Of a stretch of 64,000 bases of DNA, positions 46,848-54,885 are shown piece after piece (position 1 is the first letter of the stretch; each line of letters opens with the position of its first letter). A program made the position numbers and the translations under genes. Origin of the DNA: Curtobacterium sp. MMLR14_010 (GTDB lineage Bacteria; Actinomycetota; Actinomycetes; Actinomycetales; Microbacteriaceae); NCBI RefSeq assembly GCF_001865015.1, contig NZ_MJGV01000002.1, forward strand, positions 125,848-189,847, read 5' to 3'. Under the pieces are notes generated by a model. The model saw nothing but the letters and a program-made list of their open reading frames with translations. It was not told the DNA's origin and made no database searches.

Positions 46848-47546
46848 ATGGACGACACCGGGATCCGCCTCGCGGTCTCCACCGTGATCGTGGCCCTGCG
46901 CCCGCACCCCGACACCGGGGCGCCGGCGCTGTGGATGCCGCTGGTCCGTCGCACGGCCGAGCCGTACGAGGGGTCGTGGGCGCTCCCCGGCGGGTGGGTC
47001 GGTCCGGGCGAGGGGCTCGAGGACTCCGCCGCCGCCCGGCTCCGCGAGACGACGAACGTCCAGCCGCGGTACCTCGAGCAGCTCTACGCGTTCGGTGACG
47101 TCGACCGGTCCCCGACCCGGGTCGTGTCGATCGTGTACTGGGCCCTCGTCCGTCCGGCCGAGGCGAGCTCGGTGCCCGACGACTGGAACGTGCGCTGGTT
47201 CCTGGCGGACGAGCACCCGCCGCTCGCGTTCGACCACGACCGCATCGCCGAGTACGCCCTGTGGCGGCTCCGCACGAAGATGTCCTACTCGCGGATCGCG
47301 CAGGCCTTCCTCGGCGACCGCTTCACCCTCGCCGAGCTCCGCGGCGTGTACGAGGCCGTGCTCGGCCGCACGCTCGACCCCGCCAACTTCCGGCGGCAGG
47401 TCGCGCAGTCCGACGCGGTGATCGCCACCGACGAGACCACGAGCGGGGACCGGCACCGCCCGGCCCGGCTGTACCGCTCGAACCCCGACCTGGCCTACGC
47501 GGACAACGGCCCGCTGCAGTCCGGCCCCACCACCCGCACGACCTGA
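46848..47546 (+). CDS. nrtR: NrtR-type Nudix-domain regulator of NAD biosynthesis
   Basis: A 232-aa protein with an N-terminal Nudix fold and a C-terminal winged helix. The Nudix box is degenerate: GGWVGPGEGLEDSAAARLRETTNV lacks the catalytic RExxEE set, as in NrtR regulators that bind ADP-ribose but do not hydrolyse it. The C-terminal FTLAELRGVYEAVLGRTLDPANFRRQVAQSD is the DNA-binding part seen in NrtR. It lies 11 nt upstream of nadA and is the first gene of the nad operon, so it most likely represses the operon including itself. Confidence 0.9.
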   Translation: MDDTGIRLAVSTVIVALRPHPDTGAPALWMPLVRRTAEPYEGSWALPGGWVGPGEGLEDSAAARLRETTNVQPRYLEQLYAFGDVDRSPTRVVSIVYWALVRPAEASSVPDDWNVRWFLADEHPPLAFDHDRIAEYALWRLRTKMSYSRIAQAFLGDRFTLAELRGVYEAVLGRTLDPANFRRQVAQSDAVIATDETTSGDRHRPARLYRSNPDLAYADNGPLQSGPTTRTT

Positions 47547-47557
47547 CGGGAACCACC

Positions 47558-48829
47558 GTGTCCATCGCCACCACCATCGAACTGATCTCCAACGGCCGCG
47601 CCGAGGGCAGCACCTGCACGCCGGACCTCGCGATGCCGACGTGGGACTTCGACGCCCGCCCCGGCTACGGCCCGGGATCGTCGATGTCCGACGTCATCCC
47701 GACCACCGCCCCACGCCAGGGCCTGCTGCCCGATGAGTACAAGCAGGCGCCGGTCGACGAGCTCCACGCGCGCATCGAGCGGGCGAAGGCGACGCTCGGC
47801 GACCGGGTCGTGGTGCTCGGGCACTTCTACCAGCGTGACGAGGTGGTCCGGCACGCGGACTTCCTCGGTGACTCCTTCCAGCTCGCGAACGCGGCGCTGA
47901 CCAAGCCCGACGCCGAGGCGATCGTCTTCTGCGGCGTGCACTTCATGGCCGAGACGGCGGACGTCCTGGCCAGGGACGACCAGCGCGTCATCCTGCCGAA
48001 CCTGGCCGCCGGCTGCTCGATGGCGGACATGGCCGACATCGACAGCGTCGAGGCCGCCTGGGCCGAGCTCGAGGCCGTCTACGGCACCGAGCCCGACGCC
48101 GAGGGCCGCGTGCCGGTCATCCCCGTCACCTACATGAACTCGGCCGCCGACCTCAAGGCGTTCTGCGGGCGGCACGGCGGCATCGTGTGCACGTCCTCGA
48201 ACGCGGCGACCGTGCTCGAGTGGGCGTTCGAGCGGGGCCAGCGCGTCCTGTTCTTCCCCGACCAGCACCTCGGCCGGAACACCGCGAAGGCGATGGGCAT
48301 CAGCACCGACCTCATGCCGATGTGGAACCCGCGGCTGCCCGGAGGTGGCAACACCGCCGCGGACCTGCTCGCGGCGAAGGTCGTCCTGTGGCACGGCTTC
48401 TGCTCGGTGCACCGGCGCTTCACCGTCGACCAGATCGAACAGGCGCGTCGTGACCACCCGGGCGTGACGGTGATCGTCCACCCGGAGTGCCCGATGGCCG
48501 TCGTCGACGCCGCCGACGTCGCCGGCAGCACCGACCTGATCCGCAAGACCGTCGCGGCGGCCACGGAACCGACGACCTTCGCGATCGGCACCGAGGTCAA
48601 CATGGTCAACCGGCTCGCGGCCGAGTACCCGCAGCACACGATCTTCTGCCTCGACCCCGTCGTCTGCCCGTGCTCGACGATGTACCGGATCCACCCGGGC
48701 TACCTGGCGTGGGTGCTCGAGGCGCTGGTGCGCGGCGAGGTCCTCAACCAGATCGTCGTCCCGGACGCGGTCAAGGCGGACGCCAAGGTCGCACTCGAGC
48801 GCATGCTGGCAGCCAAGCCGAGGGCCTGA
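47558..48829 (+). CDS. nadA: Quinolinate synthase A
   Basis: A 423-aa iron-sulfur enzyme that condenses iminoaspartate with dihydroxyacetone phosphate to quinolinate. Three cysteines of the 4Fe-4S cluster are visible in FCGVHFMAETADV, in the HPECPMAV region, and in DPVVCPCSTMYRI. VVVLGHFYQRDEVVRHADFLGDSF and PNLAAGCSMADM are family hallmarks. The actinobacterial N-terminal extension (IATTIELISNGRAEGSTCTPDLA) supports GTG 47558, just behind the GGGAACC. Between nrtR and nadB. Confidence 0.95.
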   Translation: MSIATTIELISNGRAEGSTCTPDLAMPTWDFDARPGYGPGSSMSDVIPTTAPRQGLLPDEYKQAPVDELHARIERAKATLGDRVVVLGHFYQRDEVVRHADFLGDSFQLANAALTKPDAEAIVFCGVHFMAETADVLARDDQRVILPNLAAGCSMADMADIDSVEAAWAELEAVYGTEPDAEGRVPVIPVTYMNSAADLKAFCGRHGGIVCTSSNAATVLEWAFERGQRVLFFPDQHLGRNTAKAMGISTDLMPMWNPRLPGGGNTAADLLAAKVVLWHGFCSVHRRFTVDQIEQARRDHPGVTVIVHPECPMAVVDAADVAGSTDLIRKTVAAATEPTTFAIGTEVNMVNRLAAEYPQHTIFCLDPVVCPCSTMYRIHPGYLAWVLEALVRGEVLNQIVVPDAVKADAKVALERMLAAKPRA

Positions 48830-48831
48830 CC

Positions 48832-50496
48832 GTGCACGTCGTCATCGTCGGCTCCGGCATCGCCGGGCTCACCGCCGCCATCCGTGCGAGCACGCACCAC
48901 GACGTCACCCTCGTGACGAAGGGGGCCCTCGCCGACGCCGCGACGAGCCACGCCCAGGGCGGCGTCGCCGTCGCGCTCGGCGCCGACGACTCGGCGGCCC
49001 TCCACGCTGCCGACACCCAAATCGCGGCGGCGGGCAGCGCCGACGCCCGCGCGGTCGACGTGCTCTGCACCGACGGCCCCGCCCGGGTCCGTGACCTGCT
49101 CGCCCTCGGGGTGCCGTTCGACCGCACCGACGACCCGGGGAGCCTCGACCGCCACGGCGACGACCTGGCCCGCGGCCGCGAGGCAGCCCACGGCCGGTGG
49201 CGCGTCGTCCACGCCGCCGGGGACGCGACCGGCGCCGCGATCGAACGGACGCTCATCGCCGCGCTCCACCGTCGGCACGTCACGATCCTCGAACGCACCT
49301 GCCTCACCGACCTCGTGCTGCGGGACGGCGCGGTCGTCGGCGTCGACGTGCTCGACCTGCTCGGCGAGCCGCGACGGATCGAGGCCGACGCGGTCGTGCT
49401 CGCCTCCGGGGGAGCCGGCCACCTCTACCGCGAGACCACGAACCCGCTCGTCGCGACCGGCGACGGCGCCGCGGCCGCCTGGCGTGCCGGGGCCGTCCTC
49501 GCCGACCTCGAGTACGTCCAGTTCCACCCGACCCGGCTCGCGGTCCCCGGCGGTGGCCTGGTCTCCGAGGCCGTCCGCGGCGAGGGCGCTGTCCTCCGCG
49601 ACGCCCGGGGCCACCGCTTCATGCGCGCAGTCCACCCGGACGCGGAACTCGCTCCCCGCGACGTCGTCGCCCGCGGGATCGCCGCCGCGATCCGCGACCA
49701 CGGCGCCGTGTTCCTCGACGCCGGCGGCCTCGACGCCGCCTTCCTCGTCGGACGCTTCCCCGGCCTGACCCGTGCCACCCTGGCCGCCGGCTTCGACTGG
49801 ACCCGCGAGGGCGTCCCGGTCGCCCCCGCCGCGCACTACTCGATGGGCGGCGTGGCCACCGACGCCGAAGGACGGACGAGCCTGCCCGGCCTGTCCGCCG
49901 TCGGCGAGGTCGCCTGCACCGGCGTCCACGGCGCCAACCGCCTCGCCTCGAACTCCCTGCTCGAGGGCCTCGTCTTCGCGGTCCGCGCCGCGGACGCGCT
50001 CGGTGCACCCCGACCCGGTCGGCTCCGGCTCCGCGGTGACGCGACGGTCCCCGTCACCACGGTGACGGACCTGCCGGAGCCGGTGCGAGCCTCCCGTCCG
50101 GTGGGTGGTGACCACGGACGGACGGGAGGCCCGGATCGCCTCCCCGAGCCGGCGGACGTCCGGCGGGTGCTGCAGTCCGTCATGACCGAGCGGGTCGGGT
50201 TGCTCCGGGACGCTGCCGGGCTCGCGTTCGCGCGACGCGAGCTGGCCGCGCTGACCGTCGAGGCGCCGACGACGGTCCGGGGGCACGAGGACCGCGCGCT
50301 CCTCGACCTCGCCCGGCTGGTCGCCCGCGCTGCCGAGGCCCGCACCGAGTCCCGCGGCGCCCATGCCCGGACCGACCACCCCCACACCGACCCGGATGCT
50401 CCCGCGTCGCTCGCGTGGGCCCGGGCCCTCACGCCCGCGTCCAACCCTGTCACCGCTCCTGTTCTCGCTCCCGTCCCCGAAGAGGCCATCGCATGA
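48832..50496 (+). CDS. nadB: L-aspartate oxidase
   Basis: A 554-aa flavoprotein making iminoaspartate for NadA. N-terminal FAD motif VVIVGSGIAGLTAA; SHAQGGVAVALG; ASGGAGHLYRETTNP; the active-site region YVQFHPTRLAVPGGGLVSEAVRGEGA; HYSMGGVATDAEGRTSLPGLSAVGEVACTGVHGANRLASNSLLEGLVF. Then residues about 418-434 (VRASRPVGGDHGRTGGPDR) are encoded by an inserted dispersed hairpin before the C-terminal helical domain. The extreme C-terminus is an Ala/Pro/His tail. GTG 48832 is 2 nt after the nadA stop; nadC starts within its stop. Confidence 0.94.
   Translation: MHVVIVGSGIAGLTAAIRASTHHDVTLVTKGALADAATSHAQGGVAVALGADDSAALHAADTQIAAAGSADARAVDVLCTDGPARVRDLLALGVPFDRTDDPGSLDRHGDDLARGREAAHGRWRVVHAAGDATGAAIERTLIAALHRRHVTILERTCLTDLVLRDGAVVGVDVLDLLGEPRRIEADAVVLASGGAGHLYRETTNPLVATGDGAAAAWRAGAVLADLEYVQFHPTRLAVPGGGLVSEAVRGEGAVLRDARGHRFMRAVHPDAELAPRDVVARGIAAAIRDHGAVFLDAGGLDAAFLVGRFPGLTRATLAAGFDWTREGVPVAPAAHYSMGGVATDAEGRTSLPGLSAVGEVACTGVHGANRLASNSLLEGLVFAVRAADALGAPRPGRLRLRGDATVPVTTVTDLPEPVRASRPVGGDHGRTGGPDRLPEPADVRRVLQSVMTERVGLLRDAAGLAFARRELAALTVEAPTTVRGHEDRALLDLARLVARAAEARTESRGAHARTDHPHTDPDAPASLAWARALTPASNPVTAPVLAPVPEEAIA
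50085..50134. repeat. Dispersed hairpin embedded in frame within nadB
   Basis: GCGAGCCTCCCGTCCG (50085-50100) pairs with CGGACGGGAGGCCCGG (50119-50134) at 15 of 16 positions; the loop itself contains GTGGT/ACCAC. The sequence matches intergenic copies at 54811 and 39398. In nadB it falls between the flavin core and the C-terminal helical domain and preserves the frame. Confidence 0.8.
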
Positions 50497-51422
50497 CCAG
50501 CACCGCCACGTCGCCCGTCGACCCCGGCACGATCCCGCCGCACGTGCTCCGACGCGTCATCGAGACGGCGCTCGAGGAGGACGCCCCGTGGGGCGACGTC
50601 ACCAGTGAGACGTTGATCCCGGCAGCCGCGACGGCCACCGCGACGCTCGGCGCCAGGGAGGCCGGTGTGCTGAGCGGCGGCCCGGTCGTCGTCGCGGTCA
50701 TGCACGCGGTCGACCCGACGATCGCGGTCTCGCTGCAGTGTGCCGACGGCGCCGCCTTCTCGGCCGGGGACGTGCTGGCGACCGTGACCGGTCCCGCGCG
50801 GTCCGTGCTCCGCGCCGAGCGGGTCGCGCTGAACCTGGTGCAGCGGTTGTCCGGCATCGCGACGGTCACCGCGCGGTACGTCGACGCGGTGTCCGGCACG
50901 GACGCGCGGATCGTCGACACGCGCAAGACCACACCCGGGCTCCGGGCGCTCGAGCGCTACGCGGTGCGGTGCGGCGGCGGGCACAACCACCGCACGTCGC
51001 TGTCGGACGCGGTGCTCGCGAAGGACAACCACCTGGCGGTGCTCCTCGCGAGCGGGATCGGCATCGGCGACGCGATCCGTGCTGCCCGGGAGCGCCTCGG
51101 GCACACGGTGCACCTGGAGGTCGAGGTGGACCGGATCGACCAGGTCGAACCTGTCGTCGCCGCGGGGGTCGACACGATCATGCTCGACAACTTCACCCCG
51201 GCGGACCTCGTCACCGGGGTCGGCATCGTCGCCGGGCGGGCGCTCGTCGAGGCCTCGGGCGGGGTGTCGCTCGAGACCGTCGCGGCGATCGCGGCCACGG
51301 GCGTGGACGTCATCTCGGTCGGGGCGTTGACGCACTCAGCGCGGGCGCTCGACCTCGGGCTGGACATGTCCGTGGCCGTGGGCGTCGCTGCTCCGTCGGG
51401 CGTCGCCGCTGCGGCGCTCTGA
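50493..51422 (+). CDS. nadC: Nicotinate-nucleotide pyrophosphorylase (carboxylating)
   Basis: A 309-aa quinolinate phosphoribosyltransferase, giving nicotinate mononucleotide, CO2 and pyrophosphate. Markers: ALEEDAPWGDVTSETLI, ERVALNLVQRLSGIATVTARYV, the Arg/Lys-rich active site VDTRKTTPGLRALERYAVRCGGGHNHR, LAKDNHL, VEVDRIDQVEPVVAAGVDTIMLDNF and EASGGVSLETVAAIAATGVDVISVGALTHSA. ATG 50493 overlaps the nadB stop (ATGA). Confidence 0.96.
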   Translation: MTSTATSPVDPGTIPPHVLRRVIETALEEDAPWGDVTSETLIPAAATATATLGAREAGVLSGGPVVVAVMHAVDPTIAVSLQCADGAAFSAGDVLATVTGPARSVLRAERVALNLVQRLSGIATVTARYVDAVSGTDARIVDTRKTTPGLRALERYAVRCGGGHNHRTSLSDAVLAKDNHLAVLLASGIGIGDAIRAARERLGHTVHLEVEVDRIDQVEPVVAAGVDTIMLDNFTPADLVTGVGIVAGRALVEASGGVSLETVAAIAATGVDVISVGALTHSARALDLGLDMSVAVGVAAPSGVAAAAL

Positions 51423-51427
51423 CGGGC

Positions 51428-52585
51428 GTGTTCTACCTGGACCGGGCCGCCACGACGCCCGTCCGCCGCGAGGTCCTCGAGGCGATGTGGCCCTGGCTCG
51501 CCGGCGGCTTCGGCAACCCGTCCTCGACGCACGGCATCGGGGACCAGGCGGCACGGGGTCTCGCCGACGCCCGGGCGCAGGTGGCCGCGGTGCTGGGGTG
51601 CCGCCCCGCCGAGGTCGTCTTCACCGCCGGGGGGACCGAGGGGGCGAACACCGCGGTGAAGGGCCTGGCGCTCGCCGCACCCCGGGGGCGGCACGTCGTC
51701 ACGAGTGCGATCGAGCACGAGGCGGTGCTCGCCAGCTGCGACTACCTCGCTCGATTCCACGACTTCACCGTGACCGTGCTGCCCGTCGACCGGGACGGCC
51801 TGGTCGCACCCGCCGTGCTGGCCGCGGCGCTCCGGCCCGACACCACGCTGGTGTCGATCGCCCACGCCGACAACGAGATCGGCACCGTGCAGGACGTCCC
51901 CGCGCTCGCCGCGGTCGCGCACGCGGTCGGCGCCCGGTTCCACACCGACGCCGTCCAGTCCGCACCGTGGCTGCCGATCGGGCTCGACCGACTCGGCGTG
52001 GACGCGCTGACGTTCTCCGGGCACAAGCTCGGCGCGCCGAAGGGCACCGGTGTCCTCGCGCTGCGCGCCGGCGTGCCGATGGAGCCGCTCGTGCACGGCG
52101 GGGGACAGGAGCGCGGACGTCGCTCGGGCACCGAGGACGTCGCCGGCGCGGTCGCGGTGGCCACGGCACTGACCCTGTCGGACGCCACCCGGGACACCGC
52201 AGCCGGGACGGCGACCACGACCCGGGACGCGGTCGTCGCGGGCGTGACGGCGCGGGTGCCGGGCGCGATGCTGACCGGCTCGCCGTCCGAGCGGTTGCCC
52301 GGGCACGCGTCGTTCTGCTTCACCGCGACGGCGGAGCTGCCGGGGGTCAACGGCGAGACGGTGCTGCTGGAGCTCGAGCAGCGGGACGTCGTCTCGTCCT
52401 CGGGGAGCGCGTGCGCCGCCGGCAGCACCGAGGCGTCGCACGTGCTCACCGCGCTCGGCCTGTCCGACGACATCGCCCGGAGTGCTGTCCGCCTGACCTT
52501 CGACGCCGGTCTGACCGAGGCGGACGTGCCCCTCGTCGTCGATGCCGTGGCCGCAGCGGTGGGGTCCGTCCGGGCGCTCGGTTGA
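51428..52585 (+). CDS. NifS-type cysteine desulfurase
   Basis: A 385-aa PLP enzyme mobilising sulfur from cysteine. YLDRAATTPVRREVLEAM at the N-terminus, AIEHEAVLASC, the PLP lysine in TFSGHKLGAPKGTGVLALR, and the catalytic cysteine in SSSGSACAAGSTEASHVL. It begins 5 nt after the nadC stop and is the last gene of the nad operon; the likely job is supplying sulfur for the 4Fe-4S cluster of NadA (such NadA-linked desulfurases are known in Gram-positives). GTG start; no ribosome-binding site is evident. Confidence 0.93.
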   Translation: MFYLDRAATTPVRREVLEAMWPWLAGGFGNPSSTHGIGDQAARGLADARAQVAAVLGCRPAEVVFTAGGTEGANTAVKGLALAAPRGRHVVTSAIEHEAVLASCDYLARFHDFTVTVLPVDRDGLVAPAVLAAALRPDTTLVSIAHADNEIGTVQDVPALAAVAHAVGARFHTDAVQSAPWLPIGLDRLGVDALTFSGHKLGAPKGTGVLALRAGVPMEPLVHGGGQERGRRSGTEDVAGAVAVATALTLSDATRDTAAGTATTTRDAVVAGVTARVPGAMLTGSPSERLPGHASFCFTATAELPGVNGETVLLELEQRDVVSSSGSACAAGSTEASHVLTALGLSDDIARSAVRLTFDAGLTEADVPLVVDAVAAAVGSVRALG

Positions 52586-52674
52586 GCGCGTCAGGGGTGA
52601 ACTAGACGTTCTACTCCATCTCTGGGGTCCTGTCCCCCCTTCTGCGGACAAGCGATCTGCGACAGAGTGTCCAC

Positions 52675-52926
52675 ATGGCAAACGCGATGATGACCCGGAC
52701 GCTCCGGGAGGACCGCTTCCGAGCGGTGCAGCTCCTCCCGGCACCGGCGACCGTCCTCGCGCTCGCCGTGGCAGCCGGACACGACGTCGGCACCGCCCCA
52801 CTCGGTCTGATCGCCGCCGTGGGTGCGCTCGCCACGATCGGGAGCGCCCTGCTCCCGATGCTCTGCCGGTCCATGCCCGCCCCGACCGAGTCGGAGCGGT
52901 ACCGAGAGGACACCGAACACCTCTGA
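52675..52926 (+). CDS. Small hypothetical membrane protein
   Basis: An 83-aa protein with two adjacent hydrophobic stretches (PATVLALAVAAG, and PLGLIAAVGALATIGSALLPMLC) and a charged C-terminus (PTESERYREDTEHL), so probably a small inner-membrane protein. No family recognised. The ribosome-binding site is weak and the start (ATG 52675) is uncertain, but codon use and membrane character favour a real gene. Confidence 0.5.
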   Translation: MANAMMTRTLREDRFRAVQLLPAPATVLALAVAAGHDVGTAPLGLIAAVGALATIGSALLPMLCRSMPAPTESERYREDTEHL

Positions 52927-53312
52927 GGACCCGCGCCCTCGGTTCCGACACCCCCATGGGACCCGATGGGCGCGACCAGACCGGACGCGACCCTGAAACC
53001 GCGTCCGGAGCGGGCGAGGCGAACCCCTGTCGCCGCCGTCCGCTGCACCCGAGGCCCGTCGTGGGCTGCGGGACGTCAATCCCCTGAACGACGTCCACAT
53101 CGCTCCCCACGGCGGGCCCGGGTGCACTTCCGCGCCGTCCCGGTGCCCGTCCTGGCCGCCCGCGCTGGCCGCCCGTCCCGGTGCCCGTTCTGGCCGCCCG
53201 TTCTACTCGGTGCGAGGTTGACCACCCCGTGCGCCTCCATCGCGCCGCACCACGTGGTCTGTCCCGCACGAGCCGGAAGACCCTGCACGGTGCTCGCCGC
53301 TAGCGTGACCTC
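52927..53312. other. Gene-free interval with short GC repeats and a GTGCGAGG-family element
   Basis: No supported gene. The 3' half holds three imperfect copies of GGCCGCCCG (about 53156-53202) and then GGTGCGAGGTTGACCACCCC (53209-53228, continuing GTGCG), copy 3 of the GTGCGAGG family; its right half (to about 53271) is degenerate. The companion GCACGGTGC lies at 53286. The last bases form the promoter of the next gene. Confidence 0.7.
53301..53306 (+). promoter_or_regulatory. -10 element of the gene at 53313
   Basis: TAGCGT, 6-nt gap, then GTG 53313; no ribosome-binding site. Confidence 0.5.
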
Positions 53313-53603
53313 GTGCCCTCCTACCGCGTGACCCTCGCCGTCGGTGCCCTCGCCCCCGGGGTCGCCCCGGACGCCGTCCTGCCCGAAGCCGCCCGACTCG
53401 TCGCCGAACGGACCGTGGTCGAGGCCCAGGACGTCCGACTCCTGCGCGGCGTGCCCTGCGCGGTCGTCCGCTACGAGGCCGCCGAGGACAGCGACGCGGT
53501 CGCGATCGCCCGCCACGCGGTGGACGGGCTGCGCGACACCGTCGAGATCCGGTCGGACCGGGTCACCCGGCGCGACGGGGCGCGGTGGACGCCGATCGCT
53601 TGA
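53313..53603 (+). CDS. Small conserved hypothetical protein
   Basis: A 96-aa soluble protein (SYRVTLAVGALAPGVAPDAVLPEAARLVAERTVVEAQDV, then VPCAVVRYEAAEDSDAVAIARHAVDGL and VEIRSDRVTRRDGARWTPIA). The strand-helix-strand pattern suggests a small alpha/beta fold; no catalytic motif is seen. GTG 53313 is supported by a leaderless-type promoter. Its last 41 bp overlap the 3' end of the convergent gene on the other strand. Confidence 0.65.
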   Translation: MPSYRVTLAVGALAPGVAPDAVLPEAARLVAERTVVEAQDVRLLRGVPCAVVRYEAAEDSDAVAIARHAVDGLRDTVEIRSDRVTRRDGARWTPIA

Positions 53604-54057
53604 GCGCACTCGCGGACGGCACCGGCCAGACGTACTCGAGGTCGTCCGGCGCGTCCGGGAACAGCGGTCGGTAGAACTCCGGCGCCTTCTGCACGAGCTT
53701 CGAGCGGTGCGACAGGTGCACTCGCTCGTCCTCGTTCCACGCCGGTCGCGGGTAGTCGCCGCGCTCGTAGGCGGCCAGGTCCTCGGGAACGCGGGCCAGG
53801 TCCTCGAGCGTCTTCGCCAGGCAGGTGTCGGCGTGCCCGCGTTCCAGCCACACCGAGCAGGTCGCGTCCTGGTAGGCCATCAGCGCCGGCCGGTACCCGC
53901 GCCACATCGCCGTGACCGGGTGGTGCTGCCAGCCGTAGTCGGGCAGTGTCAGCGCACGCATCACCTGCAGTGTCTCGACGCGCTGCTTGCCGAGCCGCTT
54001 GTCGTCGAGGACCTCGGCAGAGGCACGGAAGTCGGCGAAGGGCAGGAACGTCTGCAT
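53563..54057 (-). CDS. MSMEG_6728-like (pyrimidine dimer DNA glycosylase-related) protein
   Basis: A 164-aa protein similar to the actinobacterial MSMEG_6728 family, related to T4 endonuclease V-type proteins: MQTFLPFADFRASAEVLDDKRLGKQRVETLQVMRALTLPDYGWQHHPVTAMWRGYRPALMAYQ is highly characteristic, and DERVHLSHRSKLVQKAPEFYRPLFPD follows. A DNA-repair role is inferred from the family name, not shown here. ATG 54057 has TACCGT 7 nt upstream. Convergent 41-bp overlap with the upstream small gene. Confidence 0.85.
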   Translation of the reverse strand: MQTFLPFADFRASAEVLDDKRLGKQRVETLQVMRALTLPDYGWQHHPVTAMWRGYRPALMAYQDATCSVWLERGHADTCLAKTLEDLARVPEDLAAYERGDYPRPAWNEDERVHLSHRSKLVQKAPEFYRPLFPDAPDDLEYVWPVPSASALKRSASTAPRRAG

Positions 54058-54064
54058 GCCGCGA

Positions 54065-54070
54065 ACGGTA
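54065..54070 (-). promoter_or_regulatory. -10 element of the MSMEG_6728-like gene
   Basis: TACCGT on the minus strand, 7 nt before ATG 54057. Confidence 0.5.
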
Positions 54071-54130
54071 CGCGGCCACGGCTGAGGCGACACATGCCGT
54101 CACACGCGAGCAGCCGATCCGAGCCCGTGT

Positions 54131-54136
54131 GAGCAT
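54131..54136 (+). promoter_or_regulatory. Weak -10 element of the FMN reductase gene
   Basis: GAGCAT, 7-nt gap, ATG 54144. Spacing fits the leaderless pattern although the hexamer is weak. Confidence 0.3.
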
Positions 54137-54143
54137 CGGACCC

Positions 54144-54740
54144 ATGAGCGGAGCACACGTCGTCGGCGTCAGCGGCAGCCCATCCGACCCGTCCAGGACC
54201 TCGACGCTGGTCGCGGCCACGGTCGCCCGGCTCGGCGAGGAGCTCGACGGCGCCGAGACCGCGACGATCGAGATCGGGCCGCTGCTGGCCGACCTCGGAG
54301 CCGCGTCCGACCGGGCGTCCATGGTGCCCGCGACGATCGCCGCACTCGAGGCCGTCGAGTCCGCCGACGTCCTCGTCGTCGGCAGCCCCGCGTTCCGTGC
54401 GGCGTACTCCGGCGCGTTCAAGCTCTTCTTCGACTGGGTCGGACAGTACGACCTCGTCGACACCCCGGTGCTCCTGACCGCCACGGGCGGGAGCGACCGG
54501 CACGCACTGCTCGTCGAGCACCAGATGCGTCCGCTGTTCGGCTTCTTCCAGTCCACGACGCTGCCGCTCGGGGTCTTCGGCAACGAGCGCGACTTCACCA
54601 AGCGCGAGGGCGGCTACGACATCACGAGCCTCGACCTCGAGCTCCGCATCGACCAGGCCGTGCGGCGCGCACTCCCGATCATCCGCGGCGGCTTCGTGAC
54701 GGCCGCCACCGCCGAGGTCCGCCGCCCCGCCGACTTCTGA
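54144..54740 (+). CDS. NAD(P)H-dependent FMN reductase
   Basis: A 198-aa flavodoxin-like reductase. VVGVSGSPSDPSRTSTLVAA binds the flavin phosphate; SADVLVVGSPAFRAAYSGAFKLFFDWVGQYDLVDTPVLLTATGGSDRHALLVEHQMRPLFGFFQ is the dimer/flavin region and matches the SsuE/MsuE-like group of FMN reductases. These supply reduced flavin to two-component monooxygenases; the LLM enzyme at 26.4 kb is a conceivable partner but is not linked. Hairpin repeats begin 4 nt after its stop. Confidence 0.88.
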   Translation: MSGAHVVGVSGSPSDPSRTSTLVAATVARLGEELDGAETATIEIGPLLADLGAASDRASMVPATIAALEAVESADVLVVGSPAFRAAYSGAFKLFFDWVGQYDLVDTPVLLTATGGSDRHALLVEHQMRPLFGFFQSTTLPLGVFGNERDFTKREGGYDITSLDLELRIDQAVRRALPIIRGGFVTAATAEVRRPADF

Positions 54741-54743
54741 TCC

Positions 54744-54787
54744 GTGTCGCCTCCGGTGCCGGGGACCCGACACGAACTGCGATCTCG
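54744..54787. repeat. GAGATCGC-family hairpin behind the FMN reductase gene
   Basis: GTGTCGCCTCC (54744-54754) faces GGACCCGACACGAACTGCGA (54762-54781, then TCTCG). It is a partly decayed copy of the hairpin at 39989-40044 with the distal stem lost on one side. It directly follows the stop and may terminate transcription. Confidence 0.65.
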
Positions 54788-54810
54788 AGGCCGCTGGCGT
54801 CCGTCACCAC

Positions 54811-54854
54811 CGGACGGGAGGCTCGTCCCGGCGCCGCCACGAGCCTCCCGTCCG
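54811..54854. repeat. GGAGGCTCGT-family hairpin, copy of the 16.6 kb palindrome
   Basis: CGGACGGGAGGCTCGT (54811-54826) and ACGAGCCTCCCGTCCG (54839-54854) pair perfectly over 16 nt around a 12-nt loop (CCCGGCGCCGCC). Core and loop closely match the 48-nt palindrome at 16569. A third, decayed copy is at 57208-57240. Confidence 0.85.
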
Positions 54855-54885
54855 CCTCGTGGTGCGCACCGCACCAAGACGCCGG

